This document shows positions 1 to 8,800 of a stretch of DNA of 20,138 nt, piece after piece. The stretch covers positions 1-20,138 of the forward strand of contig DATMGD010000024.1 of the NCBI GenBank assembly GCA_035555855.1. Reading direction: 5' to 3'. Position numbers and translations under genes: made by a program. How positions within the stretch are numbered: the first letter of the stretch is position 1; every line of letters begins with the position of its first letter. This DNA comes from Palsa-892 sp035555855. GTDB taxonomy: Bacteria; Pseudomonadota; Alphaproteobacteria; Rhizobiales; Xanthobacteraceae. Under the pieces are notes generated by a model that saw only the letters and a program-made list of their open reading frames with translations, did no database searches and was not told where the DNA came from.

Positions 1-1428
1 ATGTACACGGAGCTTGGACTTTTCATCGGCGGTAAGTGGGCGAACGGCAAGGGCCGCAAGGCAGAGGCCGTCGTCAATCCTGCGAACGAAAAGACGCTCG
101 CTGAGTTGCCGCATGCCAGCAAGGCCGATCTCGACGAGGCGCTGGAAGCGGCGAAGAAAGGTTTCGAGGTCTGGCGCAAGACCGATAGCTGGACGCGCGG
201 CCGCGTCATGGCGAAGGCCGCCGACATTATCCGTGAGCGCGCCGAGCACATTGCGCGCATCCTGACGCAAGAGCAGGGCAAGCCGCTCGCCGAAGCCAAG
301 GCCGAAGTGGGTGCTGCCGCCGACGTCATTCAGTGGATGGCCGAAGAGGGTAAGCGCAGCTACGGCCGCGTCATTCCCTCGCGTCTTCCCGGCACGCGCA
401 CTTTCACCACGCAGGAGCCGGTCGGCATCGTCGCCGCCTTCACGCCGTGGAATTTTCCGGCGATCACGCCGGCGCGCAAAATGGCCGGCGCGCTCGCGGC
501 GGGCTGCTCGCTCATCCTGAAAGCATCGGAAGAAGTGCCGGGCACCGCGGTCGAACTCGCGCGGGCCTTCGCTGACGCGGGCCTCCCGGAAGGCGTGCTC
601 AATCTTGTCTTCGGCGTGCCGGCGGAAGTCTCCGAACATTTGCTGGCCAAGCCCGAGATCCGCAAGATTTCCTTCACCGGCTCGATTCCCGTCGGCAAGC
701 ATCTTGCGAAGCTCGCCGCCGAAGGCATGAAGCGCGCGACGATGGAGCTTGGCGGCCACTCGCCGGTCATCGTGTTCGACGATGTCGATGCCGAGAAGAC
801 CGCCGACTTCGCCGCCGGCGGCAAATTCCGCAATGCCGGCCAGGTCTGCATTTCGCCGACGCGCTTCTTCGTGCAGGAAAATTCCTACAAGAAGTTCGCC
901 GAGCGCTTCACCGAGAAGGCGAAGTCGCTGAAGCTCGGCGACGGCCTCGAAGGCGATACCCGCATGGGTCCGCTGGCCAACGCACGCCGCCTCGATGCGA
1001 TGAACGCCATCGTTGCCGATACCAAGAGCCGCGGCGCCAAGATCGCGACCGGCGGCTCGCGCCATGGCAACCAGGGTTACTTCTTCGAGCCGACCGTCGT
1101 CACCGACATTCAGGACGACTCGAACCTGATGACGCAGGAGCCGTTCGGCCCGATCGCGCCGATCATTCCGTTCAAGAGCTTCGACGAGGTAGTGGCGCGC
1201 GCCAACGCGCTGCCGTTCGGCCTTGCCGCCTATGCCTTCACCAACTCGACCAAGACGGCGAACGCGATTTCCGACGCGCTCCAATCGGGCATGGTCGGCG
1301 TCAACACCTTCGCGATCTCGATGGCGGAGACGCCGTTCGGCGGCATCAAGGAGAGCGGCTACGGCCACGAAGGTTCCGTCGAGGGGCTCGAGGCCTACAC
1401 CAACAAGAAGTTCGTCGCGCAGGCATAA
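1..1428 (+). CDS. NAD(P)-dependent aldehyde dehydrogenase, succinate-semialdehyde dehydrogenase type
   Basis: The protein has 475 aa, the usual length for the family, and starts with an ATG at base 1, so its ribosome binding site is outside the window. It would oxidise an aldehyde, probably succinate semialdehyde, to the acid with NAD(P)+ in the cytoplasm. Visible landmarks are PWNFP with the oxyanion Asn at residue 151, Lys174 in KASEE (cofactor binding), FTGS at 225-228 (Rossmann turn), the general base Glu249 in MELGG, and the catalytic Cys283 in GQVCIS. The 34-residue Glu-to-Cys spacing is normal for the family. The C-terminus (GGIKESGYGHEG) is also typical. Family membership is certain. 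The substrate is inferred from overall resemblance to GabD-like enzymes, and other short aldehydes are possible. A strong terminator follows, so it is transcriptionally separate from the sigma-factor operon downstream. Confidence 0.92.
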   Translation: MYTELGLFIGGKWANGKGRKAEAVVNPANEKTLAELPHASKADLDEALEAAKKGFEVWRKTDSWTRGRVMAKAADIIRERAEHIARILTQEQGKPLAEAKAEVGAAADVIQWMAEEGKRSYGRVIPSRLPGTRTFTTQEPVGIVAAFTPWNFPAITPARKMAGALAAGCSLILKASEEVPGTAVELARAFADAGLPEGVLNLVFGVPAEVSEHLLAKPEIRKISFTGSIPVGKHLAKLAAEGMKRATMELGGHSPVIVFDDVDAEKTADFAAGGKFRNAGQVCISPTRFFVQENSYKKFAERFTEKAKSLKLGDGLEGDTRMGPLANARRLDAMNAIVADTKSRGAKIATGGSRHGNQGYFFEPTVVTDIQDDSNLMTQEPFGPIAPIIPFKSFDEVVARANALPFGLAAYAFTNSTKTANAISDALQSGMVGVNTFAISMAETPFGGIKESGYGHEGSVEGLEAYTNKKFVAQA

Positions 1429-1470
1429 GCCCGGCTCAGCCGTACTTAGCCTTCAAAAAGGTCAATGATT

Positions 1471-1507
1471 CCGGGCGGTTCGCCGAAAGGCGGCCGCCCG
1501 GTTTCGT
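1471..1507 (+). terminator. Intrinsic terminator after the aldehyde dehydrogenase
   Basis: An 8-bp GC-rich arm, CCGGGCGG (1471-1478), pairs perfectly with CCGCCCGG (1494-1501). Inside it CGCC (1481-1484) pairs with GGCG (1489-1492) around a GAAA tetraloop, leaving only a small TT/G internal bulge. The stem is followed at once by TTTCGTT. It lies 43 bases after the stop codon, as expected for a rho-independent terminator, and insulates the operon that starts at 1670. Confidence 0.8.
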
Positions 1508-1669
1508 TGCCTGCGGCGTTTTGGTGCAGCGCAGGATTCGCCCTGCTCGGGTGTTGAAACCCTGGCAGCCGGGACAATGCGCCCCGGCGAATTCGACAAG
1601 AGATTTCAAGATGATGCACCCCCTTGAGCGCCGCGCGTCCGCCGTGCATGAAGCACGCGGAAACGCCGC
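1508..1669 (+). promoter_or_regulatory. Leader and presumed promoter region of the ECF-sigma/efflux operon
   Basis: This 162-base gene-free stretch must hold the operon promoter, but I could not assign convincing -35/-10 elements. TTGAAA at 1554-1559 has no well-spaced -10, and no GGAAC-type ECF -35 box is clear. Two further inverted repeats are visible: GCCGGG (1568-1573) with CCCGGC (1583-1588), and CGTGC (1643-1647) with GCACG (1653-1657). The second ends 12 bases before the sigma start codon and only one base before the likely Shine-Dalgarno GGAAA at 1659-1663, so it could affect translation. Both are short, and in DNA of this GC content they may be chance. Confidence 0.35.
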
Positions 1670-2212
1670 ATGGATGGGGAAAGCGACGAAGCGCTCATGC
1701 TCCGCATCGCTCGCGGGGACGAGCGAGCCTTTCGTGTGCTCGCGCCGCGCTACGCTGCGCGTGCGGCTAGTCTCGCGCGGCGCATCAGCGGCAGCCCGGG
1801 TGACGCCGAGGATATCGTGCAGGAAGCCCTTCTGCGCGTCTGGATCAATGCGCCGCGCTGGCGCCCTGAAGCGGCGTTCCGCACCTGGTTCTATCGCATC
1901 GTCTTTAACCTCGCGCTCAACCGGAAGCGACGCGCGCCGTTCTCGCCGCTCCAAGCCGCAGGCGATCCGGCCGATCCCGCGCTTCGCGCCGACGACGCGC
2001 TCATGCGCGCCGAAGAAGCCCGGCGCATCGCCGAGGCTATTGCTGCGCTGCCTGCCCGCCAGCGCAGCGCGATCGCGCTCACCTATGACGAAGAACTTTC
2101 CAACGCCGAAGCCGCACAGGTGCTCGGTACTTCCGTCTCGGCGTTCGAGACGCTTCTGGTTCGCGCCCGCCGCACTTTGCGCGCAAAGCTGGATTTGATT
2201 GATGATGACTGA
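1670..2212 (+). CDS. ECF-type RNA polymerase sigma factor (sigma-70 family, CnrH/RpoE-like)
   Basis: The protein has 180 aa. Residues about 6-85 form sigma region 2, with the GDAEDIVQEALLRVW core helix and the FRTWFYRIVFNLALNRKRR segment typical of -10 recognition. Residues about 120-175 form region 4, with LPARQRSAIALTYDEELSNAE and the helix-turn-helix VLGTSVSAFETLLVRARRTLR that reads the -35 box. There is no region 1.1 or 3, as in ECF factors. The ATG is preceded by GGAAA six bases upstream. It would direct polymerase to a small regulon, probably including its own operon. The next two genes look like its anti-sigma factor and periplasmic sensor, the arrangement known from cnrYXH and related metal-responsive loci. 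The assignment as a sigma factor is firm. The regulon and inducer are inference. Confidence 0.9.
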   Translation: MDGESDEALMLRIARGDERAFRVLAPRYAARAASLARRISGSPGDAEDIVQEALLRVWINAPRWRPEAAFRTWFYRIVFNLALNRKRRAPFSPLQAAGDPADPALRADDALMRAEEARRIAEAIAALPARQRSAIALTYDEELSNAEAAQVLGTSVSAFETLLVRARRTLRAKLDLIDDD

Positions 2213-2216
2213 GGAG
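2211..2216 (+). promoter_or_regulatory. Shine-Dalgarno deciding the start of the putative anti-sigma gene
   Basis: GAGGAG lies nine bases before the ATG at 2226 and overlaps the stop codon of the sigma gene (2210-2212). It favours 2226 over the in-frame ATGs at 2202 and 2205 and the TTG at 2199, which have no comparable site. The placement would couple the new start to termination of sigma translation. Confidence 0.55.
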
Positions 2217-2225
2217 ACCCGCAAC

Positions 2226-2573
2226 ATGAACCGCAGCAACGATCGTCTTGACGAGCGCATTGCACGGCATTGGCAGCGCGACACGGCAACCGATGAAGCC
2301 GTCGCCGCAAACGTGCTCAAGGCGCTGAACGCGCCGCTGCCGCGCCAGCGTCATTCGCTGTTCGACCGCTGGCCCTCGCTCCTGCTCAACCGCGATTTCG
2401 CACCGGCCTGGCCGCGGCTCGCGGCGCTCGCCTGCATCGCATTGTTCGGCTGCGTCGTCGGTCTTGCCGCGCCGACAATGCAGCGCAGCGCGCTCGCTTC
2501 GGTGCGCATCGCGGATGCCGATGGCAGCGCGCTCGCTTTCGATACCGAACCGATGACCGGAGCACGGCCATGA
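2226..2573 (+). CDS. Small single-pass membrane protein, probable anti-sigma factor
   Basis: The protein has 115 aa from the ATG chosen by its GAGGAG site; upstream in-frame starts at 2199, 2202 and 2205 would add seven to nine residues. I do not recognise a named family. About 63 charged N-terminal residues (starting MNRSNDRLDERIARHW) are followed by one hydrophobic segment at about 64-82, containing Cys70 and Cys76, and a tail of about 33 residues. With basic residues before the segment, the N-terminus should be cytoplasmic. That is the topology of CnrY-like anti-sigma factors, which bind the sigma factor with a short cytoplasmic helix. No zinc-binding HxxxCxxC motif is seen. Position between the sigma gene and the periplasmic sensor gene, sharing ATGA with the latter, is the main support for the role. 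The function is inferred. Confidence 0.7.
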   Translation: MNRSNDRLDERIARHWQRDTATDEAVAANVLKALNAPLPRQRHSLFDRWPSLLLNRDFAPAWPRLAALACIALFGCVVGLAAPTMQRSALASVRIADADGSALAFDTEPMTGARP

Positions 2574-3070
2574 TGCCGGCGGCATCCCCCGAAGTCATGC
2601 GCGAAGAGCGCCGCTCAAAGCGTTTCATGCTGTTCTCGGTCGCGCTCAATCTGTTCCTGATCGGCGTCGGCGCAACGATATTCGCGCGTTCTTATTTCGC
2701 GCCGCCCTCGATCACCACCGTCACCATCGATCGCAGCGCGCGCGCCCGCATCGAGCGCATCGCCGCGACGCTGCCGCCGGCCGACGCCGCGATCATGCGC
2801 ACGGCTTATCGCGACAACGCCGCGACGCTTGACGCCGCCCGCGCCGAAGTCGATGCCGGCGTTGCGCGGATCAAGACGAGCTTCGGCGCCGAGCCCTACG
2901 ATATCGAAGCGACGCGAGCGGCGACGGCCGATACGCGCGCCAAATTCATGCGGTTTCTCGCGCTGGTGCATGATGCGATAGCGCAGGCGGCGGAGAAAAT
3001 GTCGCCTGAAGGCCGGGCGCGGCTCGCCGAATACTCCTCGGCGCGTGTTACCATCAAGACCGATCGCTGA
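2570..3070 (+). CDS. CnrX/Metal_resist-like periplasmic sensor protein, membrane-anchored
   Basis: The protein has 166 aa. The ATG overlaps the preceding stop codon (ATGA at 2570-2573) and has GGAG seven bases upstream. A short basic cytoplasmic tail (REERRSKR) leads into one membrane segment at about 19-39 containing ALNLFLIG, very typical of alphaproteobacterial 'periplasmic heavy metal sensor' proteins. A helical periplasmic domain follows, with LP at 68-69, AEPYDIEATRAA at about 107-118 and the closing MSPEGRARLAEY, all matching the Metal_resist/CnrX four-helix pattern. In CnrX, bound metal in this domain frees the sigma factor from the anti-sigma protein. Here the periplasmic part has a single histidine (His134) and no cysteine, so the canonical metal-ligand set is not present. 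It may sense another ligand or bind metal differently. The family call is good; the signal is unknown. Confidence 0.8.
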   Translation: MMPAASPEVMREERRSKRFMLFSVALNLFLIGVGATIFARSYFAPPSITTVTIDRSARARIERIAATLPPADAAIMRTAYRDNAATLDAARAEVDAGVARIKTSFGAEPYDIEATRAATADTRAKFMRFLALVHDAIAQAAEKMSPEGRARLAEYSSARVTIKTDR

Positions 3071-3095
3071 ATCGGCGGGTGGAACCGGAATCGTC

Positions 3096-4613
3096 ATGGC
3101 GGGAGATCCTACGCAACGGCCTGCCTTACCGTTTGCCTGCCGTACGCTGCCCGGCGCGCTTGTGCTGGTGACGATGCTTACAGGCTGCCTGCCGAACGCC
3201 AACCGCATCGATCCCGCGCTCGATGTGCCTGACGCCTATCGCGCAGCCCCCGGCAAGTCGGCTGATGCCGCGCTGCCGCCGCTCGACTGGTGGCGCGGCT
3301 TCAAGTCGAAGGAGCTGACCGCGCTGATCGAGGAAGCGCAGATCGTCAACCTCGACATCGCCGCCGCCTCAGCCCGCATCAAGCAGGCCGACGCGCAGGC
3401 GCGTATCGCGGGTGCCGCACTCCTGCCGACCGTCGATGCGAACGGCAATGGCTCGCATTCCCGCCGCTCGATCACCACGAGCGGCGGCACCAGCAATGTC
3501 GGCGGCGGCCCGCGCGAGGGCAATCTTTATTCGACATCGCTCAGTGCGAGCTACGAGATCGATTTCTGGGGCAAGAACCGTGCGCTCCTCGAAGCCGCGC
3601 GCAACACGGCGGTGGCGAGCCGCTACGACCGCGAGGTTGTCGCGCTCTCGACGGTCGCGACTGTCGCCAATACTTATTTCCTGGTGCTCGCTTCGCAGGA
3701 TCGCCTGAACAACGCGCGCGAGAACGTAAAGAGCGCGCAGCGCGTGCTCAACCTCATTCGCGACCGGCTTGCTGCCGGCACCACGAGCGGGCTTGAAGTC
3801 GCGCAGCAGGAAGCCCTCGTCGCGCAGCAGCGCGCGCTCATCCCGACCTATACGCAAACCCTTCAGCAGAATATCGCGGTACTCGCCGTTCTGATCGCGC
3901 GGCCGCCCGAGCGCGTCATCGTCCGCGGCGGCTCGACGCGGCGGCTTGCGATCCCGCGCGTGACGCCGGGCCTGCCGTCGGATCTCCTCGTACAGCGCCC
4001 CGATATTCGCGAAGCCGAAGCCAATCTTGCCGCGGCCAACGCCAATGTGGATGCCGCGCGCGCGGCGTTTCTGCCGAGCATTCAGCTCACCGGCCAGGAC
4101 GGTTTTCAGAGCGCGATCTTCCGCAGCCTGATCCGGCCCGAGTCGCTGTTCTTCTCGCTTGCCGCGAGCATCACCCAGCCGATCTTCGACGGCGGCAATC
4201 TTCTCGGCAATCTCGAGCAGCAGCAGGGCAAACAGGAAGAACTCGTCCAGACTTATCGCAAGACGGTGATTCAGGCTTTTGCCGACGTCGATCAGGCGCT
4301 GATCGCGGTCAAGCAGCAGGCCGAATTCGAGCGGCTTCAGGCGCAGGTCGTCGAGGCTTCGCGCCGCGCCTTCGGCATCGCCGAGACACGGCTCCGCGAG
4401 GGCACCGTCGATCTTGTGACGGTGCTGCAAACGCAGCAAACACTCTATCAGGCGGTCGATTCGCTGGTGCAGGCGCGGCTCGCGCGGTTGCAGGCAGTCG
4501 TCGGTCTCTATCAGGCGCTGGGCGGCGGCTGGCCGCCGGCCGACGCCGAGATCGCAGCCGCCACCAACGGATATTTATGGGACGGCATCCCGGTGCCGGG
4601 GCCGAAACCATGA
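3096..4613 (+). CDS. Outer-membrane efflux lipoprotein, NodT/OprM type
   Basis: The protein has 505 aa from the ATG at 3096, with GGAA five bases upstream. A GTG at 3045 would add 17 residues and overlap the sensor gene. The chosen start gives a lipoprotein signal: a hydrophobic stretch and the lipobox LTGC with Cys31, followed by Leu, which suits outer-membrane sorting. The body shows the duplicated TolC-like repeats: LNLDIAAASARI-type helices, YEIDFWGKNRALLEAARN, LVQRPDIREAEANLAAANANV, ITQPIFDGGNLLGN, and the closing LQAVVGLYQALGGGW. It forms the trimeric exit duct of the tripartite pump encoded by the next three genes. E. coli mdtABC uses the unlinked TolC and Pseudomonas muxABC-opmB places the channel last; here it is the first pump gene. 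Its stop overlaps the adaptor start by four bases. Confidence 0.9.
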   Translation: MAGDPTQRPALPFACRTLPGALVLVTMLTGCLPNANRIDPALDVPDAYRAAPGKSADAALPPLDWWRGFKSKELTALIEEAQIVNLDIAAASARIKQADAQARIAGAALLPTVDANGNGSHSRRSITTSGGTSNVGGGPREGNLYSTSLSASYEIDFWGKNRALLEAARNTAVASRYDREVVALSTVATVANTYFLVLASQDRLNNARENVKSAQRVLNLIRDRLAAGTTSGLEVAQQEALVAQQRALIPTYTQTLQQNIAVLAVLIARPPERVIVRGGSTRRLAIPRVTPGLPSDLLVQRPDIREAEANLAAANANVDAARAAFLPSIQLTGQDGFQSAIFRSLIRPESLFFSLAASITQPIFDGGNLLGNLEQQQGKQEELVQTYRKTVIQAFADVDQALIAVKQQAEFERLQAQVVEASRRAFGIAETRLREGTVDLVTVLQTQQTLYQAVDSLVQARLARLQAVVGLYQALGGGWPPADAEIAAATNGYLWDGIPVPGPKP

Positions 4614-5848
4614 CGGCAGAGAAAATGAGCAAAGACCGCCGCTATATCGTTTACGGCCTGTTCGCCGTCTTTCTGCTGGCGCTTGGCGCCGCGATCTACA
4701 TGCAGAGCGGCGAGACCACGCAAAACTCGCCCGCGCGCCAGGGCCGCCGCGGCGGCGGGCTGACCGGCCCGGTGCCGGTGCTCGTCAGCGAAGCGAAGCG
4801 CGCCGACGTTCCGGTTTATCTTGACGGCGTCGGTACGGTGCAGGCGCTCAAAACCGTGACGGTGCTGCCGCAGGTCGACGGCAAGCTCATCAAGGTTGCC
4901 TTCAAGGAAGGCCAGGATGTTCCGCAAGGTTTCGTCCTCGCCGAAATCGATCCCGCGACTTATCAGGCGGCCTACGATCAGGCCGTTGCCAAGAAGGCGC
5001 AGGACGAAGCGCAACTCGCCAACGCCAAAATCGATCTTGAGCGCTATACGCGGCTCGCGCAGACCAACGCCGTCACGGCCCAGCAGCGCGACACGCAAAA
5101 GGCGCTCGTCGATCAACTCACCGCACAAGTGAAACAGGATCAGGCGGCGATCGACAGTGCCGCGACGACACTCGGCTACACCAAGATCGTGGCGCCGATC
5201 GCCGGCCGCACGGGGCTTCGCCTCGTCGATGAAGGCAACATCGTGCACGCTTCGGCAACGACCGGCATCGTCGTGCTCACGCAATTGAAGCCGATCTCGG
5301 TCGTCTTCACGCTGCCGCAGCAGGTTTTGAACCGGGTCAATGCTGCTTTCGCGAAAGGCGCGCTCACCGTCGAGACGCTCGCGGCGGACAATGTCACCGT
5401 CACCGACCACGGCACGCTGCGCGTCATCGACAATCTCGTCGATCAGACGACCGGCACCGTGAAGCTCAAGGCTGAATTACCCAACCCCGATCTGCAGCTC
5501 TGGCCGGGGCAGTTCGTCAATGTCCGCCTGCTGATCGATACGCTGAAGGATGCGATCGTCGTGCCGACCGCCGCCGTGCAGCGCGGGCCGCAGGGCACCT
5601 TCGTTTATGCCGCGAGCGACAATAAGGTCGCGGTGAAGAACGTGACCGTCACGCAGCAGGACGACACCCAGGCGGTGATTGCGAGCGGCATCGACGCCGG
5701 CGAGCAGATCGTGACTTCGGGCTTCGTGCAGCTTACCGATGGTGCCGCCATCACCATCAGCACTACGAGCGGTGCGCCGCAGGACAACACCAACGCAGGG
5801 GAGAAGAAGCGGGGGGAAGGCAAGCGCAAGCGTTCGGAGAAGCAATAG
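4610..5848 (+). CDS. RND efflux periplasmic adaptor subunit, MdtA-like
   Basis: The protein has 412 aa from the ATG that overlaps the previous stop (ATGA). An ATG at 4625, and one at 4577 inside the channel gene, are alternatives. One membrane anchor at about residues 12-30 is followed by a Gly/Arg-rich linker. The split lipoyl domain is visible (VTVLPQVDGKLIKVAFKEG and later TKIVAPIAGRTGLRLVDEG), interrupted by a coiled-coil hairpin rich in Ala, Gln and Asp that contacts the outer-membrane channel. The beta-barrel and membrane-proximal domains follow (VVFTLPQQ, LWPGQFVNVRL, VVPTAAVQRGPQGTFVYA). These phrases are characteristic of MdtA/MuxA. The last 25 or so residues form a highly basic, low-complexity tail. 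It bridges the two permeases to the channel. An RND permease gene begins three bases after its stop. Confidence 0.92.
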   Translation: MTAEKMSKDRRYIVYGLFAVFLLALGAAIYMQSGETTQNSPARQGRRGGGLTGPVPVLVSEAKRADVPVYLDGVGTVQALKTVTVLPQVDGKLIKVAFKEGQDVPQGFVLAEIDPATYQAAYDQAVAKKAQDEAQLANAKIDLERYTRLAQTNAVTAQQRDTQKALVDQLTAQVKQDQAAIDSAATTLGYTKIVAPIAGRTGLRLVDEGNIVHASATTGIVVLTQLKPISVVFTLPQQVLNRVNAAFAKGALTVETLAADNVTVTDHGTLRVIDNLVDQTTGTVKLKAELPNPDLQLWPGQFVNVRLLIDTLKDAIVVPTAAVQRGPQGTFVYAASDNKVAVKNVTVTQQDDTQAVIASGIDAGEQIVTSGFVQLTDGAAITISTTSGAPQDNTNAGEKKRGEGKRKRSEKQ

Positions 5849-5851
5849 CGC

Positions 5852-8800
5852 ATGAACGTTTCCGCACCATTCATCCGGCGGCCGATCGCGACCTCGCTGC
5901 TCGGGGTCGCAGCGCTGCTCGGCGGCATCCTCGGTTATATGTGGCTGTCGGTGTCGGCGCTGCCGCAGGTTGATTTCCCGACCATTCAGGTGACGACGCA
6001 GCTTCCGGGCGCCAATCCCGATACCGTCGCTTCGCTCGTCACCGCGCCGCTCGAGCGGCAATTCGGCCAGATTCCGGCGCTCTCGGGCATGATCTCGTCG
6101 AGCTCGTTCGGCATCTCGCAGATCACGCTGCAGTTTGATCTCGATCGGGAGATCGACGGCGCCGCGCAAGATGTGCAGGCGGCGATCAATGCCGCGGGCT
6201 CCGCGTTGCCGCGCAATCTTCCCTATCCGCCGACCTATTCCAAGGTGAATCCGGCCGATACGGCGGTGCTCACACTTGCGCTGACTTCCGATAATGTCCC
6301 GATCCGCACATTGAGCGATCTTGCCGATACGCTGCTGGCGCAGCGCCTCGCAGAAGTAAGTGGTGTCGGCAAAGTTTCGGTGCAGGGCGGCGTCCGCCCC
6401 GCCATCCGCATTCAGGCGGATCTGTCGCGGCTGGCGGCCGCCGGCCTCGGGCTCGCCGATGTGCTGACCGCGGTGCAGGGTGCCAATGTCGCCGGGCCCA
6501 AGGGCTCGCTCGACGGCGCGCATCAGAGCTACACCATCGGCGCCAACGACCAGCTTGCTTCCGCCGCAGGCTACAAAGATGTCGTCGTCGCCTACAGGAA
6601 CGGCTCGCCGTTACTGCTGCGGGATGTCGCGAATATCGTCGATGGCTTGGAGAACAATAAAGTCGCAGCCTGGTTTCAGGGTAAGCCCGCTGTCGTCATC
6701 GACATCCAGCGCCAGCCGGGCGCCAACATCATCGACACCGTCGAGCGCATCAAGCGCGAATTCCCGCGCCTCCAGCGCGCGATGCCTGCGGGCGTGAAGC
6801 TCACCATCGTTTCCGACCGCACCGAGACAATTCGCGCCTCGGTTCATGATGTGCAGTTCACCCTCGTGCTTTCGGTGTTCCTAGTCGTACTGGTGGTACT
6901 GGCTTTCCTGCGCACCATCCGCGCGACGATCATCGCAGGCGTTGCGCTCCCGCTGTCGCTGATCGCGACCTTCGGCGTGATGTGGTTCTGCGGCTTCTCT
7001 CTCGACAACCTTTCCCTGATGGCGCTGACCATCGGCACCGGCTTCGTCGTCGATGACGCGATCGTTATGATCGAGAACATCGTCCGCCACATGGAGGAGG
7101 GCGAGAATCCGTTCCAGGCGGCGCTCTCCGGCGCGCGCGAAATCGGCTTCACGGTGATTTCGCTCACGGTGTCGTTGATCGCGGTCTTCATTCCGCTCTT
7201 GTTCATGACCGGACTTGTCGGGCGCATGTTCCGCGAATTCGCGCTGACGCTCACCATTGCAGTCGTCGTTTCCGCCGTCGTGTCGCTGACGCTGACGCCG
7301 ATGATGTGCAGCCGCCTTCTGCGCCATGTCCCCGAAGGCAAGGAAAACCCGCTGTCGGCGAAGTTTTCGGCCTATATCGATCGCACCGTCGAATTCTACG
7401 GCAAGAGCCTTGAATGGGTGCTCGAGCATCAGCGCGCTACATTAATCACGACCTTCGCGACGCTCGCCGCGACCGTTCTTCTTTATGCGCTGATGCCCAA
7501 GGGTTTCCTGCCGCAGCAGGATACGGGCCTGATTTCCGCCGTCACCGAAGCGGGGCCGGAAGTCTCCTTCACCGAAATGCAGCGACTGCAGGGTCTCGTG
7601 ACGGCTGCGATCGGCAAGGATCCCGACGTCACCAACGTCGTTTCGGTTGTCGGCGTCAGTCCGGTCAACCCGACGCCCAATGCCGGCAAGCTCACGATTA
7701 CGCTGAAGCCCCGCAACGACCGCCATCTCGTTGCCGCGCAAATCGCCGAGCGTCTGAAGCGGGCGGTCGCCGAAATTCCCGGGATCGTCGTTTATTTCCA
7801 GCCGGTGCAGGACATCCAGATCAGCACCCGTTCGTCGCGCGCGCAGTATCAATATACGCTTGCGAGCACCGACGCGGCTGAGGTCAACGAGTGGTCGAAG
7901 AAACTGCTCGCAAGATTGCGCGAATCGCCAATCCTGCGTGAAGTCGCATCCGAATCGCAGGACGGAGGCCTCCGCACCAACGTCATCGTCGATCGCGAAA
8001 CCGCCGGCCGCCTGGGCGTTTCGATGCAGGCGGTGAACGACACGCTGAACAGCGCATTCGCCCAGCGGCAGATTTCGACGATCTACAGCCAGGCCAACCA
8101 GTACCGCGTGGTGCTCGAGGCGCTACCCGAATATCAGATGAATGCGAACAGCCTGTCGCGATTGTTCGTGCCGGGCGCCAACAACGCGCAGGTGCCGCTT
8201 ACCGCGATCGCCACGATCGAGCGCACGACCGCGCCGCTTGCGATCGCGCACCAGTCGCAGTTTCCCTCGGTGACGCTGAGCTTCAACCTTGCGCCGGAAT
8301 ATGCGCTCTCCGATGCGGTGAGCGTTATTTCGCGCGCGCAAGCCGAGATCGGCATGCCGAATTCGGTGATCGGCAGCTATTCGGGCGATGCCGCGGAATT
8401 CGCCAAATCGCTGCGTGGCGAGCCGTGGCTGATCCTTGCTGCGGTAGTCACGATCTATATCGTGCTTGGCGTGCTCTACGAGAGCGCAATCCACCCGCTG
8501 ACGATTCTCTCGACGTTGCCTTCGGCCGGCGTCGGCGCGCTGCTGGCGCTCTCTCTGCTCGGCTACGACCTTTCGGTCATCGCGCTGATCGGCATTATTC
8601 TTCTGATGGGTATCGTCAAGAAGAACGCGATCATGATGATTGACTTCGCGCTCGAGGCCGAGCGGGAAGAGGGGCTGTCCGCGCGCGATTCGATCGTTAA
8701 GGCGAGCCTCCTGCGCTTCCGCCCGATCATGATGACGACGCTCGCCGCGCTGTTCGGCGCTCTGCCACTCGCGCTCGAAGGGGGCACCGGTTCGGAGTTG

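Noticed and set aside
1436..2320. Minus-strand open frame of 294 codons opposite the sigma gene
   Set aside because: The plus strand encodes a clear ECF sigma factor with correct start signals. The antisense product is Arg/Ala-rich, has no recognisable domain, and also runs through the terminator hairpin.
3045..3095. GTG start at 3045 for the outer-membrane lipoprotein
   Set aside because: It would place 17 extra residues before the signal peptide and overlap the sensor gene by 26 bases, whereas the ATG at 3096 gives a normal lipoprotein signal with LTGC.
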